From contig CAZBFP010000006.1 of assembly GCA_964491265.1 (NCBI GenBank), positions 84,926 to 148,925 on the forward strand: a stretch of DNA of 64,000 nucleotides. Direction: 5' to 3'. Numbering within the stretch: position 1 is the first letter of the stretch; every line of letters starts with the position of its first letter. The position numbers and the translations under genes are program-made. The DNA comes from JBBAGC01 sp964491265 (lineage in GTDB: Bacteria; Spirochaetota; UBA4802; UBA5550). This document shows, piece after piece, positions 51,530 to 60,853 of this stretch. The notes beneath the pieces were generated by a model, which saw only the letters and a program-made list of their open reading frames with translations, did no database searches and was not told where the DNA came from.

Positions 51530-54229
51530 CTAAATATACTTTGTTATCTCCGCCACCCTGAATTCCTTCTCTTCATCATCAATTCTCAGGATTACAGAAT
51601 CACCGGTTTTTTTGCCAAGCATAGCCTTAACAATAGGAGATCTGTAGGAGAGAATTCTTTGTTCAAAATCCGCATCCCAGGGGCCAAGAATTGTATACTT
51701 CACTTTGTCCCCTTTTTCAACATCCTCAATTACGACACTTGTACCAATACTCACAATATCAGAATTTATTTTATCGACAGCAAGAACATCAGCCCTCTTC
51801 AGCTCATCATCCAGTTTTGAAATTGCCAGCTTTAAAATTGTCTGTTTCTCCATAAGGGCGTTATATTCCACATTCTCCCTGATGTCGCCGGAAGCTTCAG
51901 ATACTGCAGCAAGATCTTTCGAAAGATGGACCATTTCAACTTTAACCATCTGTTCAAGTTCAGATTTTTTCCTTTCAAGACCCTCACGGGTAACAATCAG
52001 CTTTTCAATGCTCTTTTCCCAGCTGTCATCATCCTCTTCCTGAGCAGGCTGAAAATTTTCAAACCTGACATTTACAATTTCCTGAAATTTTTCAAGATGA
52101 CTCTCTTCTATAAATGATAGATTTTCAAATATATCGAATATTTTACCTACAAATGTACGATCATGCTTTTCTACAATTTTTTTCAATACAGCGCTGTTCT
52201 CATCAAATAAAAGCTCAAGCATAAGATTTTTCAGCCTGTTCCCGTCCACTTCAATCTTTTTAAGATCATTCAAAAGTCTGAAATAGGCGAGAATCAGCAT
52301 CTCCTCATCATAATCGAGCCAGTCATAATTCCATGTACCTGTAAAAATATTTTTTGCAATCCATAGATAAATTTCAGGATACTGTTTCGCGCCTGGAGTA
52401 ACCCTGTCTATAAACTGATTTATTGTTTTATACTCATGAGCTCTCATAAGTATATTTATAATATACTTATGAATACGGACAGGTGTTTCAAAAAGAAGCT
52501 CAAAAAGCACTGAAGACCAGTCCTCTCTATTCTCAACTATAAGATTAACAAAATCCTTTTTATAATCATAGGAGCTTATCTTCATTGAAAGGAGGGGCAG
52601 ATCATTGCTCTCTTTAAGGAAGGAGATAACCTTCTCCTTATGCTGGTCAAGCTTAAGTTTTGAAGAATCGGAGAAACGTCCAAGGTCTGACAGAATAAAA
52701 TAGGAAAGGATCTGCCTTGTATAGGAATCCCCCTTCATCTGTTCTGAAAAATAATCGATAAAGAAAGAAGAAACCTCCTCCCCCTCTTCGCGATCGATAT
52801 TATTTATAAACTCAATAGCATGATTCAATTTTTCAGCAAATGAATCTGTTGAGATAAAATTCCCCAGAAGTTCATCAGCAAAGGTAATTGGCTTGTCTCT
52901 CATAAATACAAGATTTTTCTTCTTATCCGAAATACCGAAGAGAGGGTCCTTCTTAATAATAATCCGGACTTTACTCCACCATTTTGCCCAGTTTTTCTCC
53001 TCTACAAATTCCGGTATCAGCTCATTCTTAATATCTGCAACAGCAATTTCACCGCCATAAGACTTTATCAGAAGCTCAAAGAACTGCATAAAATCATCTT
53101 TAAAAAGGGACATGAGCATTGCCGGATCTTCATACTTCATTACATAAATATGATCCTGCCTTACCGGCTTTAACGAGGTAAGCGCCATTTTAACAGACAT
53201 CCTGTGATCAGGTTTCTCCTTAAAATTTACAACCAGGTTTTCACTGTCAATCTCTTCAATACGCCCGATTCCCCATGAATTGTGAAAGGCGTAATTCCCC
53301 TTATCAAAAATAATATTCTTTTCAAAATCCTGAATGGCAAATTTAACCGGTGCTTTAAAGTTGTTCAGCTTTGAAAGCTTCATAAACTGCTGGAACTGGG
53401 AATGTTCCTTATACTTAACCTCATAGAGTTTTATAAGTTCTCTTCTGGAATGTACATCCTCAGGCTTATAATTAAGTATTTTCTTTAAAAATTCTATTGC
53501 CCTCTCGGGGTTTTCATTATCCTTATATTTATTGAGCAGAATTTTCAACAAATCTGCTGCAAGTTCAAGCTGCTTTGCATCAACAAGCATTCTTTCTATT
53601 CTTTCAAAGAAATTTATATCCTCCCATGAAACAGAAACCAGTTTCTGCCACAAAGGCTGCAGTTCATCAAATTGTTTTGCCTTGATAAATCCTTCAATTG
53701 AAAGCTTCAGGTACTGAATACCCTTTTCCGGATCTGTTGCTATCAAGCCCAGGGCCAGCTTTTTTGCAACCTGAGCATCAAATCTTTCGATTTTAAGAAG
53801 ATCCTCCCATACAGGTATTGCCTCCTTCCCCCGTCCAAGACGCTCAAGACTTGTGGCAAGAGCCCTTAAAGCAAGACTGCTCTCCCCGTATTCCAGTATC
53901 TTTTCTGCAAGAACTTCTACTATTGCCCACTTCTGGCTCTCTGTAAATTTTTCAATTAGCCTTCTCAGATAGATCTTATAATCAATCTTTTCAAGCTGGT
54001 GCCCCATAATTCCCATAATATATGATGCGGTTATTGATCCGGGATGCTCCTCCAGATATTCCCTGCATGTACCCAAAGCTTCCTCAGTAGCACCATCTGC
54101 AATTACTGAATTGATTATATCATCAAGTATTTTGAACCTGGAGATTCCCACATCTTTGGGATCTATCCGCCCCCATGATTCCTCCTTGAGAAGAGAAGCA
54201 ATTTTTTCCAATATTTTGTCTTTTGACAT
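51530..54229 (-). CDS. greA: GreA transcript-cleavage factor with long N-terminal extension
   Basis: An 899-residue protein. The last 160 residues are a standard GreA: a coiled coil with the acidic tip SGDIRENVEYNAL (Asp and Glu that place the catalytic metal in RNA polymerase), then the FKBP-like domain with ILGPWDADFEQRILSYRSPIVKAMLGKKTGD. The 740 residues before it are helical repeats, TPR-like in places (EYLEEHPGSITASYIMGIMG, AIEFLKKILNYKPEDVHSR). The same giant arrangement is known from other spirochaetes. It should rescue backtracked polymerase; the extension may bind RNA polymerase or another protein. GGATGG precedes the ATG. Confidence 0.92.
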   Translation of the reverse strand: MSKDKILEKIASLLKEESWGRIDPKDVGISRFKILDDIINSVIADGATEEALGTCREYLEEHPGSITASYIMGIMGHQLEKIDYKIYLRRLIEKFTESQKWAIVEVLAEKILEYGESSLALRALATSLERLGRGKEAIPVWEDLLKIERFDAQVAKKLALGLIATDPEKGIQYLKLSIEGFIKAKQFDELQPLWQKLVSVSWEDINFFERIERMLVDAKQLELAADLLKILLNKYKDNENPERAIEFLKKILNYKPEDVHSRRELIKLYEVKYKEHSQFQQFMKLSKLNNFKAPVKFAIQDFEKNIIFDKGNYAFHNSWGIGRIEEIDSENLVVNFKEKPDHRMSVKMALTSLKPVRQDHIYVMKYEDPAMLMSLFKDDFMQFFELLIKSYGGEIAVADIKNELIPEFVEEKNWAKWWSKVRIIIKKDPLFGISDKKKNLVFMRDKPITFADELLGNFISTDSFAEKLNHAIEFINNIDREEGEEVSSFFIDYFSEQMKGDSYTRQILSYFILSDLGRFSDSSKLKLDQHKEKVISFLKESNDLPLLSMKISSYDYKKDFVNLIVENREDWSSVLFELLFETPVRIHKYIINILMRAHEYKTINQFIDRVTPGAKQYPEIYLWIAKNIFTGTWNYDWLDYDEEMLILAYFRLLNDLKKIEVDGNRLKNLMLELLFDENSAVLKKIVEKHDRTFVGKIFDIFENLSFIEESHLEKFQEIVNVRFENFQPAQEEDDDSWEKSIEKLIVTREGLERKKSELEQMVKVEMVHLSKDLAAVSEASGDIRENVEYNALMEKQTILKLAISKLDDELKRADVLAVDKINSDIVSIGTSVVIEDVEKGDKVKYTILGPWDADFEQRILSYRSPIVKAMLGKKTGDSVILRIDDEEKEFRVAEITKYI

Positions 54230-54404
54230 TTTTCCATCCCGTTACTTAATATTTTGATGAGCAGTTTCCCCTTAACCAGCCGCCCTGTATTAAAATGTAA
54301 AACTTTTACGAATGCAGATTGAGAAGGGACTTTATCCAATTTCTGACATATTAAAAATCATATCCGGAAATTACCAGCTGATTTTGACCATTTTTAAAAC
54401 AGAA

Positions 54405-54435
54405 AATACCCATCTTTCCGAAATTGATGGGTATT
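54405..54435 (-). terminator. Terminator of the flaA operon (distal)
   Basis: AATACCCATC / GATGGGTATT stem; on the minus strand it is followed by TTCTGTTTT. Confidence 0.65.
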
Positions 54436-54448
54436 CTACAACTTATGG

Positions 54449-54475
54449 CATGTTCCGGCATAAAGCCGGAACATG
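54449..54475 (-). terminator. Hairpin after the flaA pair (proximal)
   Basis: CATGTTCCGGC / GCCGGAACATG stem with a 5-base loop, 25 bases after the second flaA stop. No T run, so it may stabilise the mRNA end rather than terminate alone. Confidence 0.6.
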
Positions 54476-54499
54476 TATTTACAGCTGATTTAAATCCAG

Positions 54500-55414
54500 T
54501 TATTCCTGTTTCTGATTATTCCCTTCAAACATCTTGTGAAGATCCTGACCGTCAAAATAGACTTCATAGGTATCTGTAAGTACTTTTATCTGATCAAGGA
54601 ATACATAGGTATCAGACATATTTCTGGAACTTGTTGCAGATAGAGTACCACCCACATTTGTCACTTCTCTGATAACTATACGTACAAGTTTTGCAACACG
54701 TGTTACAGGAAATGTGTCCGCAGTCTGAGGAACGTATCCGGGGATCTGAAATGTTAAAGGTCTCCACCCTATAAAGTTAATAGACTGTTTATCAAGGATA
54801 TGAACATCACCCTTGTAGTCCTTAACCCACACTTCAATAGTATAAGGGAAACCCCTTGCATGTACCCACATGGAAATCGCTTTCGACCTTCCGGGAAGCT
54901 GGATTCCCCTTTCCTGTACATCCCTTCTCTGTGCCTGGTCATATGTGAGAACAGGATTTCTGTCCTTCCAGTCCACTTCTAAAGGGGGCTCAAGGGATAC
55001 AGAATTCTGACCCGGGTATCTGAATCTGAAACGGAGTCCCAGAGATTTCTCCTTTGTTTTCCCAAGACCTGTTACACTTGTGGCATCCTCCACACGCATA
55101 TCATTGGGCCCTGCAGTAACATATTTAAGATCAAGAGTCATAACCGGATTCTTGGTCTTCAATGTTTCTTCATCTGTTGCTTTTACATATTTTCTCGGAT
55201 TAGTTGTAACAAACCACCCGTCTTTATCGATCTCTTCCGCTATCTGGCCGGTTTCAAAGTCTTCTACTACAATTGCCCTTGTTTCATCACCTGTTACATC
55301 AGCAGGGACATTTGTTTTTATTTGTGAATCCGCACCTGTTAAACCGAGTGTTAAAAAACCGGCAAAAGCAGCGCAAAGTGTTATAAAAAATATTCTGCTA
55401 AATCTTCTATTCAT
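54500..55414 (-). CDS. flaA: Flagellar filament outer-layer protein FlaA, second copy
   Basis: A 304-residue exported protein that coats the periplasmic flagellar filament of spirochaetes. Signal peptide (IFFITLCAAFAGFLTLGLTG), then VVEDFETGQIAEEIDKDGW and the family core AISMWVHARGFPYTIEVWVKDYKGDVHIL, INFIGWRPLTFQIPGYVPQ and YVFLDQIKVLTDTYEV. These aligned blocks also occur in the upstream copy. Length matches FlaA2-type proteins. GGAGG lies six bases before the ATG and 27 bases after the first flaA stop, so both are on one transcript. Confidence 0.9.
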   Translation of the reverse strand: MNRRFSRIFFITLCAAFAGFLTLGLTGADSQIKTNVPADVTGDETRAIVVEDFETGQIAEEIDKDGWFVTTNPRKYVKATDEETLKTKNPVMTLDLKYVTAGPNDMRVEDATSVTGLGKTKEKSLGLRFRFRYPGQNSVSLEPPLEVDWKDRNPVLTYDQAQRRDVQERGIQLPGRSKAISMWVHARGFPYTIEVWVKDYKGDVHILDKQSINFIGWRPLTFQIPGYVPQTADTFPVTRVAKLVRIVIREVTNVGGTLSATSSRNMSDTYVFLDQIKVLTDTYEVYFDGQDLHKMFEGNNQKQE

Positions 55415-55441
55415 TTCAGGCCTCCATTCTCCTCTTCACTC

Positions 55442-56227
55442 TTACCAGTTATCCTTAATTCTTTCATCACCTGTAAACTCAGAGAGATCTGTAATTACTC
55501 TGAACTGATCCAGATAAAAATAGAAAGGTCCCGGAGCTTCAAATTTATCACTTTCAACGAAGAAAGAGACAAAATGCAGATTCTTATCCATAATAGCATA
55601 ATTTGACGACTGAGGGAGCCAGCCTGGAACTATAACCGACATTTCACGCCATCCCCAGAAGTCGAGTCTCCCCATCTTCAGCTTATGGATATTTCCGCGG
55701 TAGTCCCTTATTTTAACGTAAAGAGTATGCCTGAACTTTCTGCCAAGAACCCATACCTTAAATTCTTTAGCCTTTCCTCTTACAATATACTCATTGGGAG
55801 GGAAAACCTCAACTCTGTCAAAACCCCTGTCCATAAAATGGGTTTTTACACCAAGAACATATTTATTCTCGTGAACAATTCCATTTTCATCCGGAGGGGT
55901 CTGATCAGCAAACTCACCCGGTTCATTATTCTCATTAACCGGTTCGCCATTACGCATAGGTCTTGGTTTACCGGGATATTTTCTAATCTTTGTCTCGCCC
56001 AGTGGACAGGTTGCTACTGCTCTCCAGTCCTCACTGTTTTCAAAATCATCTAACCAGTCTGTTACAAGTCCATCCAGCTTAGGTCTCTCATTCCCGGTTC
56101 CGGTTGTCTGATTTGTACCAGCACCAGGATCCGCCTGTGCGAGCAGGTCCGATCCTCCATTGCCGATAAAAAGAACAAGAGTCCCAATAAGAATCGACAA
56201 TGCAGCCACTTTCAACTTCCTGTTCAT
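55442..56227 (-). CDS. flaA: Flagellar filament outer-layer protein FlaA, first copy
   Basis: A 261-residue exported FlaA homologue. After the signal peptide (ALSILIGTLVLFIGNGG) come a Gly/Thr-rich linker and WLDDFENSEDW. The shared blocks follow: KEFKVWVLGRKFRHTLYVKIRDYRGNIHKL, LDFWGWREMSVIVPGWLPQ and FYLDQFRVITDLSEF. It is related to but clearly different from the second copy, as in Leptospira and other spirochaetes with two sheath proteins. AAAGGAG seven bases before the ATG. First gene of the operon, behind a sigma-28-like promoter. Confidence 0.9.
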   Translation of the reverse strand: MNRKLKVAALSILIGTLVLFIGNGGSDLLAQADPGAGTNQTTGTGNERPKLDGLVTDWLDDFENSEDWRAVATCPLGETKIRKYPGKPRPMRNGEPVNENNEPGEFADQTPPDENGIVHENKYVLGVKTHFMDRGFDRVEVFPPNEYIVRGKAKEFKVWVLGRKFRHTLYVKIRDYRGNIHKLKMGRLDFWGWREMSVIVPGWLPQSSNYAIMDKNLHFVSFFVESDKFEAPGPFYFYLDQFRVITDLSEFTGDERIKDNW

Positions 56228-56296
56228 CGTAAACTCCTTTAATCAATATTGATTAATTCACTCATTATTCATGAATAATAATTATACCTGACTTAG

Positions 56297-56359
56297 TTTT
56301 ATTTCGGCATAAAAAAAATAAAAATTTAATATTTATTAGAAACTTATGCCAAAATAAAA
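56297..56359 (-). promoter_or_regulatory. Sigma-28-like promoter and inverted repeat upstream of flaA
   Basis: On the minus strand TAAA (56325-56328) and GCCGAAATAA lie 16 bases apart, close to the flagellar sigma-28 consensus (TAAA-N15-GCCGATAA). The GCCGAAA arm (56297-56312) pairs with a second arm at 56344-56359 (16 bases, one mismatch), giving a dyad that overlaps the promoter. A sigma-70-type TATAAT is also present nearer to the gene. Confidence 0.45.
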
Positions 56360-56392
56360 TCTCTCATATAAATTAAAATATATTGTTGCGCT

Positions 56393-56422
56393 TTGTCAAG
56401 GAAAATAATCACCTATTATAAT
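56393..56422 (+). promoter_or_regulatory. Sigma-70-type promoter
   Basis: TTGTCA (56393-56398) and TATAAT (56417-56422) with 18 bases between, reading toward the signal-peptidase-like gene about 250 bases away. Confidence 0.45.
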
Positions 56423-56672
56423 CTCATCCCCATTTATTGGATATTTATAAATAAAATATTAAAAATCCCCCTCCTTTGCGACATAATAAAGATTTTTCAA
56501 AGCGAATTCGCCCCCCACTTTTTACGAAGCTACCAAAAAAATTATTGATAAAACTATTAATGAATTGAAACCTGATAAAACTTATGTGATATATCAATAT
56601 TCACTTTTTAATAATAACAATACTCTAATTATAATTATTACACTAAGCAATATCTTTACCCGGGGATTTTTA

Positions 56673-57194
56673 ATGAGAAACAGAAACAAACAGGACATGC
56701 CTCCCCATCTGAAGGCTATAATACTCCTTGCAGGCTTAATTGTCGGGGCAGTTGCAATAAGATTCTTTTTCATGATAATGGAAATTAAAACCGATTCAAT
56801 GGAACCCGCATTAAAGCGCGGCGACCTTATTTTAATCAGCCGCATGTCAGATGTAAAGAGAGGGGATATTGCCGTTTACAATAGCCCCATTGAAGAGGGG
56901 CTCCTCCTTCTATCCAGAGCAGCAGGGATAGAGCATGAGAGTATTGAAATACGGGACAAATCTCTTTTTATAAATAATGAAAAATTTGAGATGCCATGGG
57001 ATACGATAAAAAAAAGCAGCGAAATATTCCCCATGAAGTTCAGCTCCAGGGACAATATGCCCCCTATACGCCTCAACAGGGGTGAATATTTTATGCTCTC
57101 TGATAATTTTGACAACAGTTTTGACAGCAGGACTACGGGGCCGGTTAAAAAAGAAAAAATTATCGGCCCTGTAATATATATTTATGGAAAGTAG
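56673..57194 (+). CDS. Signal peptidase I-like protein lacking the catalytic lysine
   Basis: A 173-residue S26-family protein. A membrane helix (AIILLAGLIVGAVAIRFFF) is followed by box B, KTDSMEPALKRGDLILISRM, which holds the nucleophile serine. Box D, where active bacterial enzymes have the lysine base (YxKRxxGxPGD), reads LLLSRAAGIEHESIEI: Ser stands where Lys belongs. Box E reads MLSDNFDNSFDSR, normal except that the first Gly is Ser. The frame is intact. It may be inactive, use another base or process a special substrate. I chose ATG 56673, preceded by GGGG; the frame begins upstream without a ribosome-binding site. Confidence 0.8.
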   Translation: MRNRNKQDMPPHLKAIILLAGLIVGAVAIRFFFMIMEIKTDSMEPALKRGDLILISRMSDVKRGDIAVYNSPIEEGLLLLSRAAGIEHESIEIRDKSLFINNEKFEMPWDTIKKSSEIFPMKFSSRDNMPPIRLNRGEYFMLSDNFDNSFDSRTTGPVKKEKIIGPVIYIYGK

Positions 57195-57230
57195 AAATTA
57201 TTACTTCTTTATCATTGCAGGGGCAGGATT

Positions 57231-59723
57231 ATGATTAAAGCTATAATTATGGCAGGGGGTGAAGGTACACGGCTCCGGCCTCTCACCTGCATACGCGCCA
57301 AACCGATGGTCCCTGTAATAAACAAACCGGCAATTGAACATACCATAAAACTTCTGAAGAATCATGGTATAACTGACATTACCCTCAGCATTTACACCCT
57401 CCCTGATAATTTCCAGAACTACTTTGGCGACGGCTCGGAACTCGGAGTAAACATAACCTACTCTGTTGAGGAGAAGCCCCTTGGAACTGCAGGGGGAGTA
57501 CGCAAAGCCCTGGGAGAATCGAAGGGGACTGCCATTATTCTCAGCGGAGACGGGATTATTGATTTTAATCTTACAGAAATAATTAAATACCATAATACCA
57601 GAAATTCAGCTCTCACTATTGTTCTCAAAAGAGTTAACCGCCCCACAGATTACGGCATTGTAATTACCGCCCCGGACGGCAGGATTGAAAAATTTGTAGA
57701 AAAACCATCATGGAGCGAGGTATTTACCGACACTGTAAACACCGGCATATATGTAATTGAACCATCTCAGATTATAAACAGCATCCCCCCTGATGAAAAA
57801 TTTGACTTTTCACTGGACCTCTTCCCTCTCCTGAAAACAAAAGACCTCCCCATATACGGATTTATTACAGAAGATTACTGGTGCGATGTGGGGAACCTGT
57901 CAATGTACAGCAATGTACATAAGGACATTCTAGAAGGGAAGGTGAAGATAGAAATTCCGGGAAAAAAAATTGCCCATGACATCTGGGTGGGGAAAGATGT
58001 TGTTATTGATCCTGAGGCAAAAATAGAGGGCCCTCTGGTTATAGGTAATTTCAGCAGGATAAAAAAAGGGGCTGAAATATCCGACTATACTGTTATCGGC
58101 GACAACTGCCTCATTGAAGAGAATTCCACTGTTAAAAAAAGTATAATCTACCACAACACTGTTATCGGAAAAAAATGCGAGCTCCGCGGAGCCGTTGTAG
58201 GTAAAAGATGCGTACTTGGAGAGGGTGTATCGATTTACGAAGATGCTGTTGTTGCTGATGACTGCTCTATCGGTAACGGCGCTGTTATCCAGTCAGGGAT
58301 AAGGGTATGGCCTGACAAATCTGTTGAACAGGGTACACGCCTTACTGCTGATCTCATATGGGGGCAGACTGAGAAGAGGAATCTATTCAGCTCCGAAGGG
58401 ATTTCGGGAACTTTTAACGTAAAGATTACACCTGAGTTCTCCTCCAAACTCGGCTCAGCTATCGGCGCCTACCTGAGCAGAAATGCAAAGGTGATAATCA
58501 GCAGGGACGCTACAAAAGCTGCTGCCCTGATCAGCTACGCCTTTACCTCAGGCCTCCTTTCCATGGGTGTGGATGTTTACGACATGGAGATTGAAACAGT
58601 CCCCATTAACAGGTATGCCACAAGATTTTTTAATGCTGACATGGGGATATACATCCAGGTAGCACACAATACAGGTCTTCAGAATATTCAGATCCATTTC
58701 TTTGAAAGAAACGGTTTTCAGATCTCCCTGAGCGATGAAAAGAAAATTGAGAATATATTTTTCAGGGGGGACTACCCCAGAAAAGACATATACGAGGCAG
58801 GGCAGATAATATACCCTTCGCATCTTCTGGGCTCCTACATAAGCAATGCAGGAAACTATGTTAATCCTGATATAATTAAATCGGGGAAGTGGAAGATTAT
58901 TCTCGACTGCCTTAATGGAACAGCATCATACATCTTCCCTGAGCTTCTTGATTCCATGGGGGTTGAAGCCACGGTTTTAAGAGGTCAGATTAAGGAGACC
59001 ATGACCGAGAGTGATGTAATGTCCGGCACAATAAAATCGATCTACAATGTGCTGAGCATGTCTAAAATAAACAGGGAGATAGGTATAATAATAGGGCAGC
59101 ACGGAATGAACGTAACAGTGATTGATGAAATGGGGAGCGTACTGACTAACGGTGACATAAGCGCGATTTTAAGTCTCTATTACCTGAAGTATACAGATAC
59201 AAAAGAGATAGGACTCCCTGTTAACACGTCCCGTCACCTGAGCAGTTTTATTGAAAATGAAGGAGGGACTGTGAAATGGACCCCCACAACTCTGCGGAAT
59301 CCTGATGACTGCATAGATATTTTCTACCAGGGTACCGCTAAATATCCTTTCCTTGAACAGAAGTATGACCCCATGATTACCTGCCTCCTTATACTGGAGT
59401 TTCTATCCAGGGAGAAAAAGGAGCTCTGCGATATAATGGAAATACTCCCCAAGCCGAACATTATCAGCACCACTATCTACTGCACCCTTGAGGAAAAAGC
59501 TTCAATAATGGGGATGCTATCCGCTGAAGGGGAGAGCGGAGATATTGAACTTATTGACGGAATCAAAATTCATAAAGACAAATCCTGGATACTCCTTCTT
59601 CCCGATGCATCACAGCCCCTGATTCATATTTATGCAGAAGGGGAGAGCGCTAAAGAGCGGGATATGCTTGTACAGAGCTATTATGACAAAATTAAGCATT
59701 TCAGATTGAACATGATGCAGTGA
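57231..59723 (+). CDS. Mannose-1-phosphate guanylyltransferase-like / phosphohexomutase-like fusion
   Basis: An 830-residue three-part protein. Residues 1-235 are a sugar nucleotidyltransferase (MAGGEGTRLRPLT, catalytic region LSGDGIIDFN, VEKPSWSE). Residues 250-380 form left-handed beta-helix hexapeptide repeats (VIGNFSRIKKGAEIS, VIGDNCLIEENS). Residues about 385-825 are a phosphohexomutase fold in which the phospho-serine loop (usually TASHNP) reads QVAHNT, so the serine is gone and mutase activity is doubtful. The first part probably makes GDP-mannose or a similar sugar nucleotide for envelope polysaccharide. It overlaps the next gene's upstream region, implying an operon with the M20 peptidase. 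Confidence 0.88.
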   Translation: MIKAIIMAGGEGTRLRPLTCIRAKPMVPVINKPAIEHTIKLLKNHGITDITLSIYTLPDNFQNYFGDGSELGVNITYSVEEKPLGTAGGVRKALGESKGTAIILSGDGIIDFNLTEIIKYHNTRNSALTIVLKRVNRPTDYGIVITAPDGRIEKFVEKPSWSEVFTDTVNTGIYVIEPSQIINSIPPDEKFDFSLDLFPLLKTKDLPIYGFITEDYWCDVGNLSMYSNVHKDILEGKVKIEIPGKKIAHDIWVGKDVVIDPEAKIEGPLVIGNFSRIKKGAEISDYTVIGDNCLIEENSTVKKSIIYHNTVIGKKCELRGAVVGKRCVLGEGVSIYEDAVVADDCSIGNGAVIQSGIRVWPDKSVEQGTRLTADLIWGQTEKRNLFSSEGISGTFNVKITPEFSSKLGSAIGAYLSRNAKVIISRDATKAAALISYAFTSGLLSMGVDVYDMEIETVPINRYATRFFNADMGIYIQVAHNTGLQNIQIHFFERNGFQISLSDEKKIENIFFRGDYPRKDIYEAGQIIYPSHLLGSYISNAGNYVNPDIIKSGKWKIILDCLNGTASYIFPELLDSMGVEATVLRGQIKETMTESDVMSGTIKSIYNVLSMSKINREIGIIIGQHGMNVTVIDEMGSVLTNGDISAILSLYYLKYTDTKEIGLPVNTSRHLSSFIENEGGTVKWTPTTLRNPDDCIDIFYQGTAKYPFLEQKYDPMITCLLILEFLSREKKELCDIMEILPKPNIISTTIYCTLEEKASIMGMLSAEGESGDIELIDGIKIHKDKSWILLLPDASQPLIHIYAEGESAKERDMLVQSYYDKIKHFRLNMMQ

Positions 59724-59731
59724 GAGGAACA

Positions 59732-60853
59732 ATGTACACAATAAACAGAGACAGACTCGTTGAAACATTTATTGATCTTGTGAAGATACCCTCCCCCTCC
59801 TGGCAGGAACACAAGGTTATGGACTATATTATCGGGAGGTTCAGCCGTCTGGGAGCTGAGTGCATCCCCTTTGAATGCGATGATTCCTATAATCTCCTAA
59901 TGCGTCTGGCGGGTAATAAAGCCGGAACTCCAATTCTTCTCTCCGGACACATGGATACTGTAATACCATGCGATGATGTAAAGCCTGTGATTAAAGGGAA
60001 AAAAATAACCTCCGACGGAACAACTGTTCTGGGGGGAGACGACAAGGCTGCTATAGCAATGTTTATTGAGGCCTTCGAACATATAAAAGAACAGAACATC
60101 CCTCACGCACCGGTTGAGATACTACTCTCCTGCGCTGAGGAGATGGGCCTGAAGGGGATAAAAAAATTTGACCTTTCACTCCTCAAATCAAAGTACGGCT
60201 TTGTTTTTGACAGCGGCGGTGATATCGGGCGGATTATAACCGAAGCACCCTTCCATTCAAACATGACAGTTACTATTACCGGTAAAGCCTCACACGCGGG
60301 TATGGCGCCGGAAAAAGGGATAAACGCCATCAATGTTATATCCGAGATAATAACAAAATTACCTTCCGGCAGAATAGATAATGAAACCACACTGAATGTG
60401 GGTATCATCTCCGGAGGGCGAGCCACAAACATTGTGGCGGAAGAGGCAATGTGCTCCCTTGAAGTCCGTTCTATTGAAAATAAAAAAATGCTGGCCATAG
60501 AAAAAGAGGTTCGCTCAGTAATAAAGGAGACCTGCCGCAGACATAAAGCTAAATTCAGGATTGACCGCTCCCTGGAATATGAAGGCTTTAAAATCTCCCC
60601 TGATGAAAGAATAGCCCGCATCTGCCATGATGCTATGACAGGAATTAAAATCAAACCTGTTATGCTCCCCATGGGCGGCGGGAGTGACACTAATATTATC
60701 AATAAAAGCGGATTAAGATCAATAAATCTGTCATGCGGAATGAGAAACATCCACAGTACAGATGAATATATAAAAATCAGCGACCTGGAAAAAGGGACAA
60801 AGCTCGTATTATCTATTATTGAAACAGTACAAAATTCCAGTGATTATTCCTAA
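59732..60853 (+). CDS. M20 metallopeptidase (PepT-like)
   Basis: A 373-residue zinc peptidase of family M20. It shows metal ligands in LLSGHMDTVIPCDD and GGDDKAAIAMFIE, the catalytic Glu-Glu in SCAEEMGLKGI, DSGG after the dimerisation domain, and the final ligand His in NIHSTDEYI. It resembles the tripeptidase T-like branch often found in anaerobes; the peptide substrate is not known. GAGG precedes ATG 59732 (an in-frame GTG at 59720 overlaps the previous stop). The last codons and the TAA stop are supplied by a REP-like element. Confidence 0.9.
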   Translation: MYTINRDRLVETFIDLVKIPSPSWQEHKVMDYIIGRFSRLGAECIPFECDDSYNLLMRLAGNKAGTPILLSGHMDTVIPCDDVKPVIKGKKITSDGTTVLGGDDKAAIAMFIEAFEHIKEQNIPHAPVEILLSCAEEMGLKGIKKFDLSLLKSKYGFVFDSGGDIGRIITEAPFHSNMTVTITGKASHAGMAPEKGINAINVISEIITKLPSGRIDNETTLNVGIISGGRATNIVAEEAMCSLEVRSIENKKMLAIEKEVRSVIKETCRRHKAKFRIDRSLEYEGFKISPDERIARICHDAMTGIKIKPVMLPMGGGSDTNIINKSGLRSINLSCGMRNIHSTDEYIKISDLEKGTKLVLSIIETVQNSSDYS

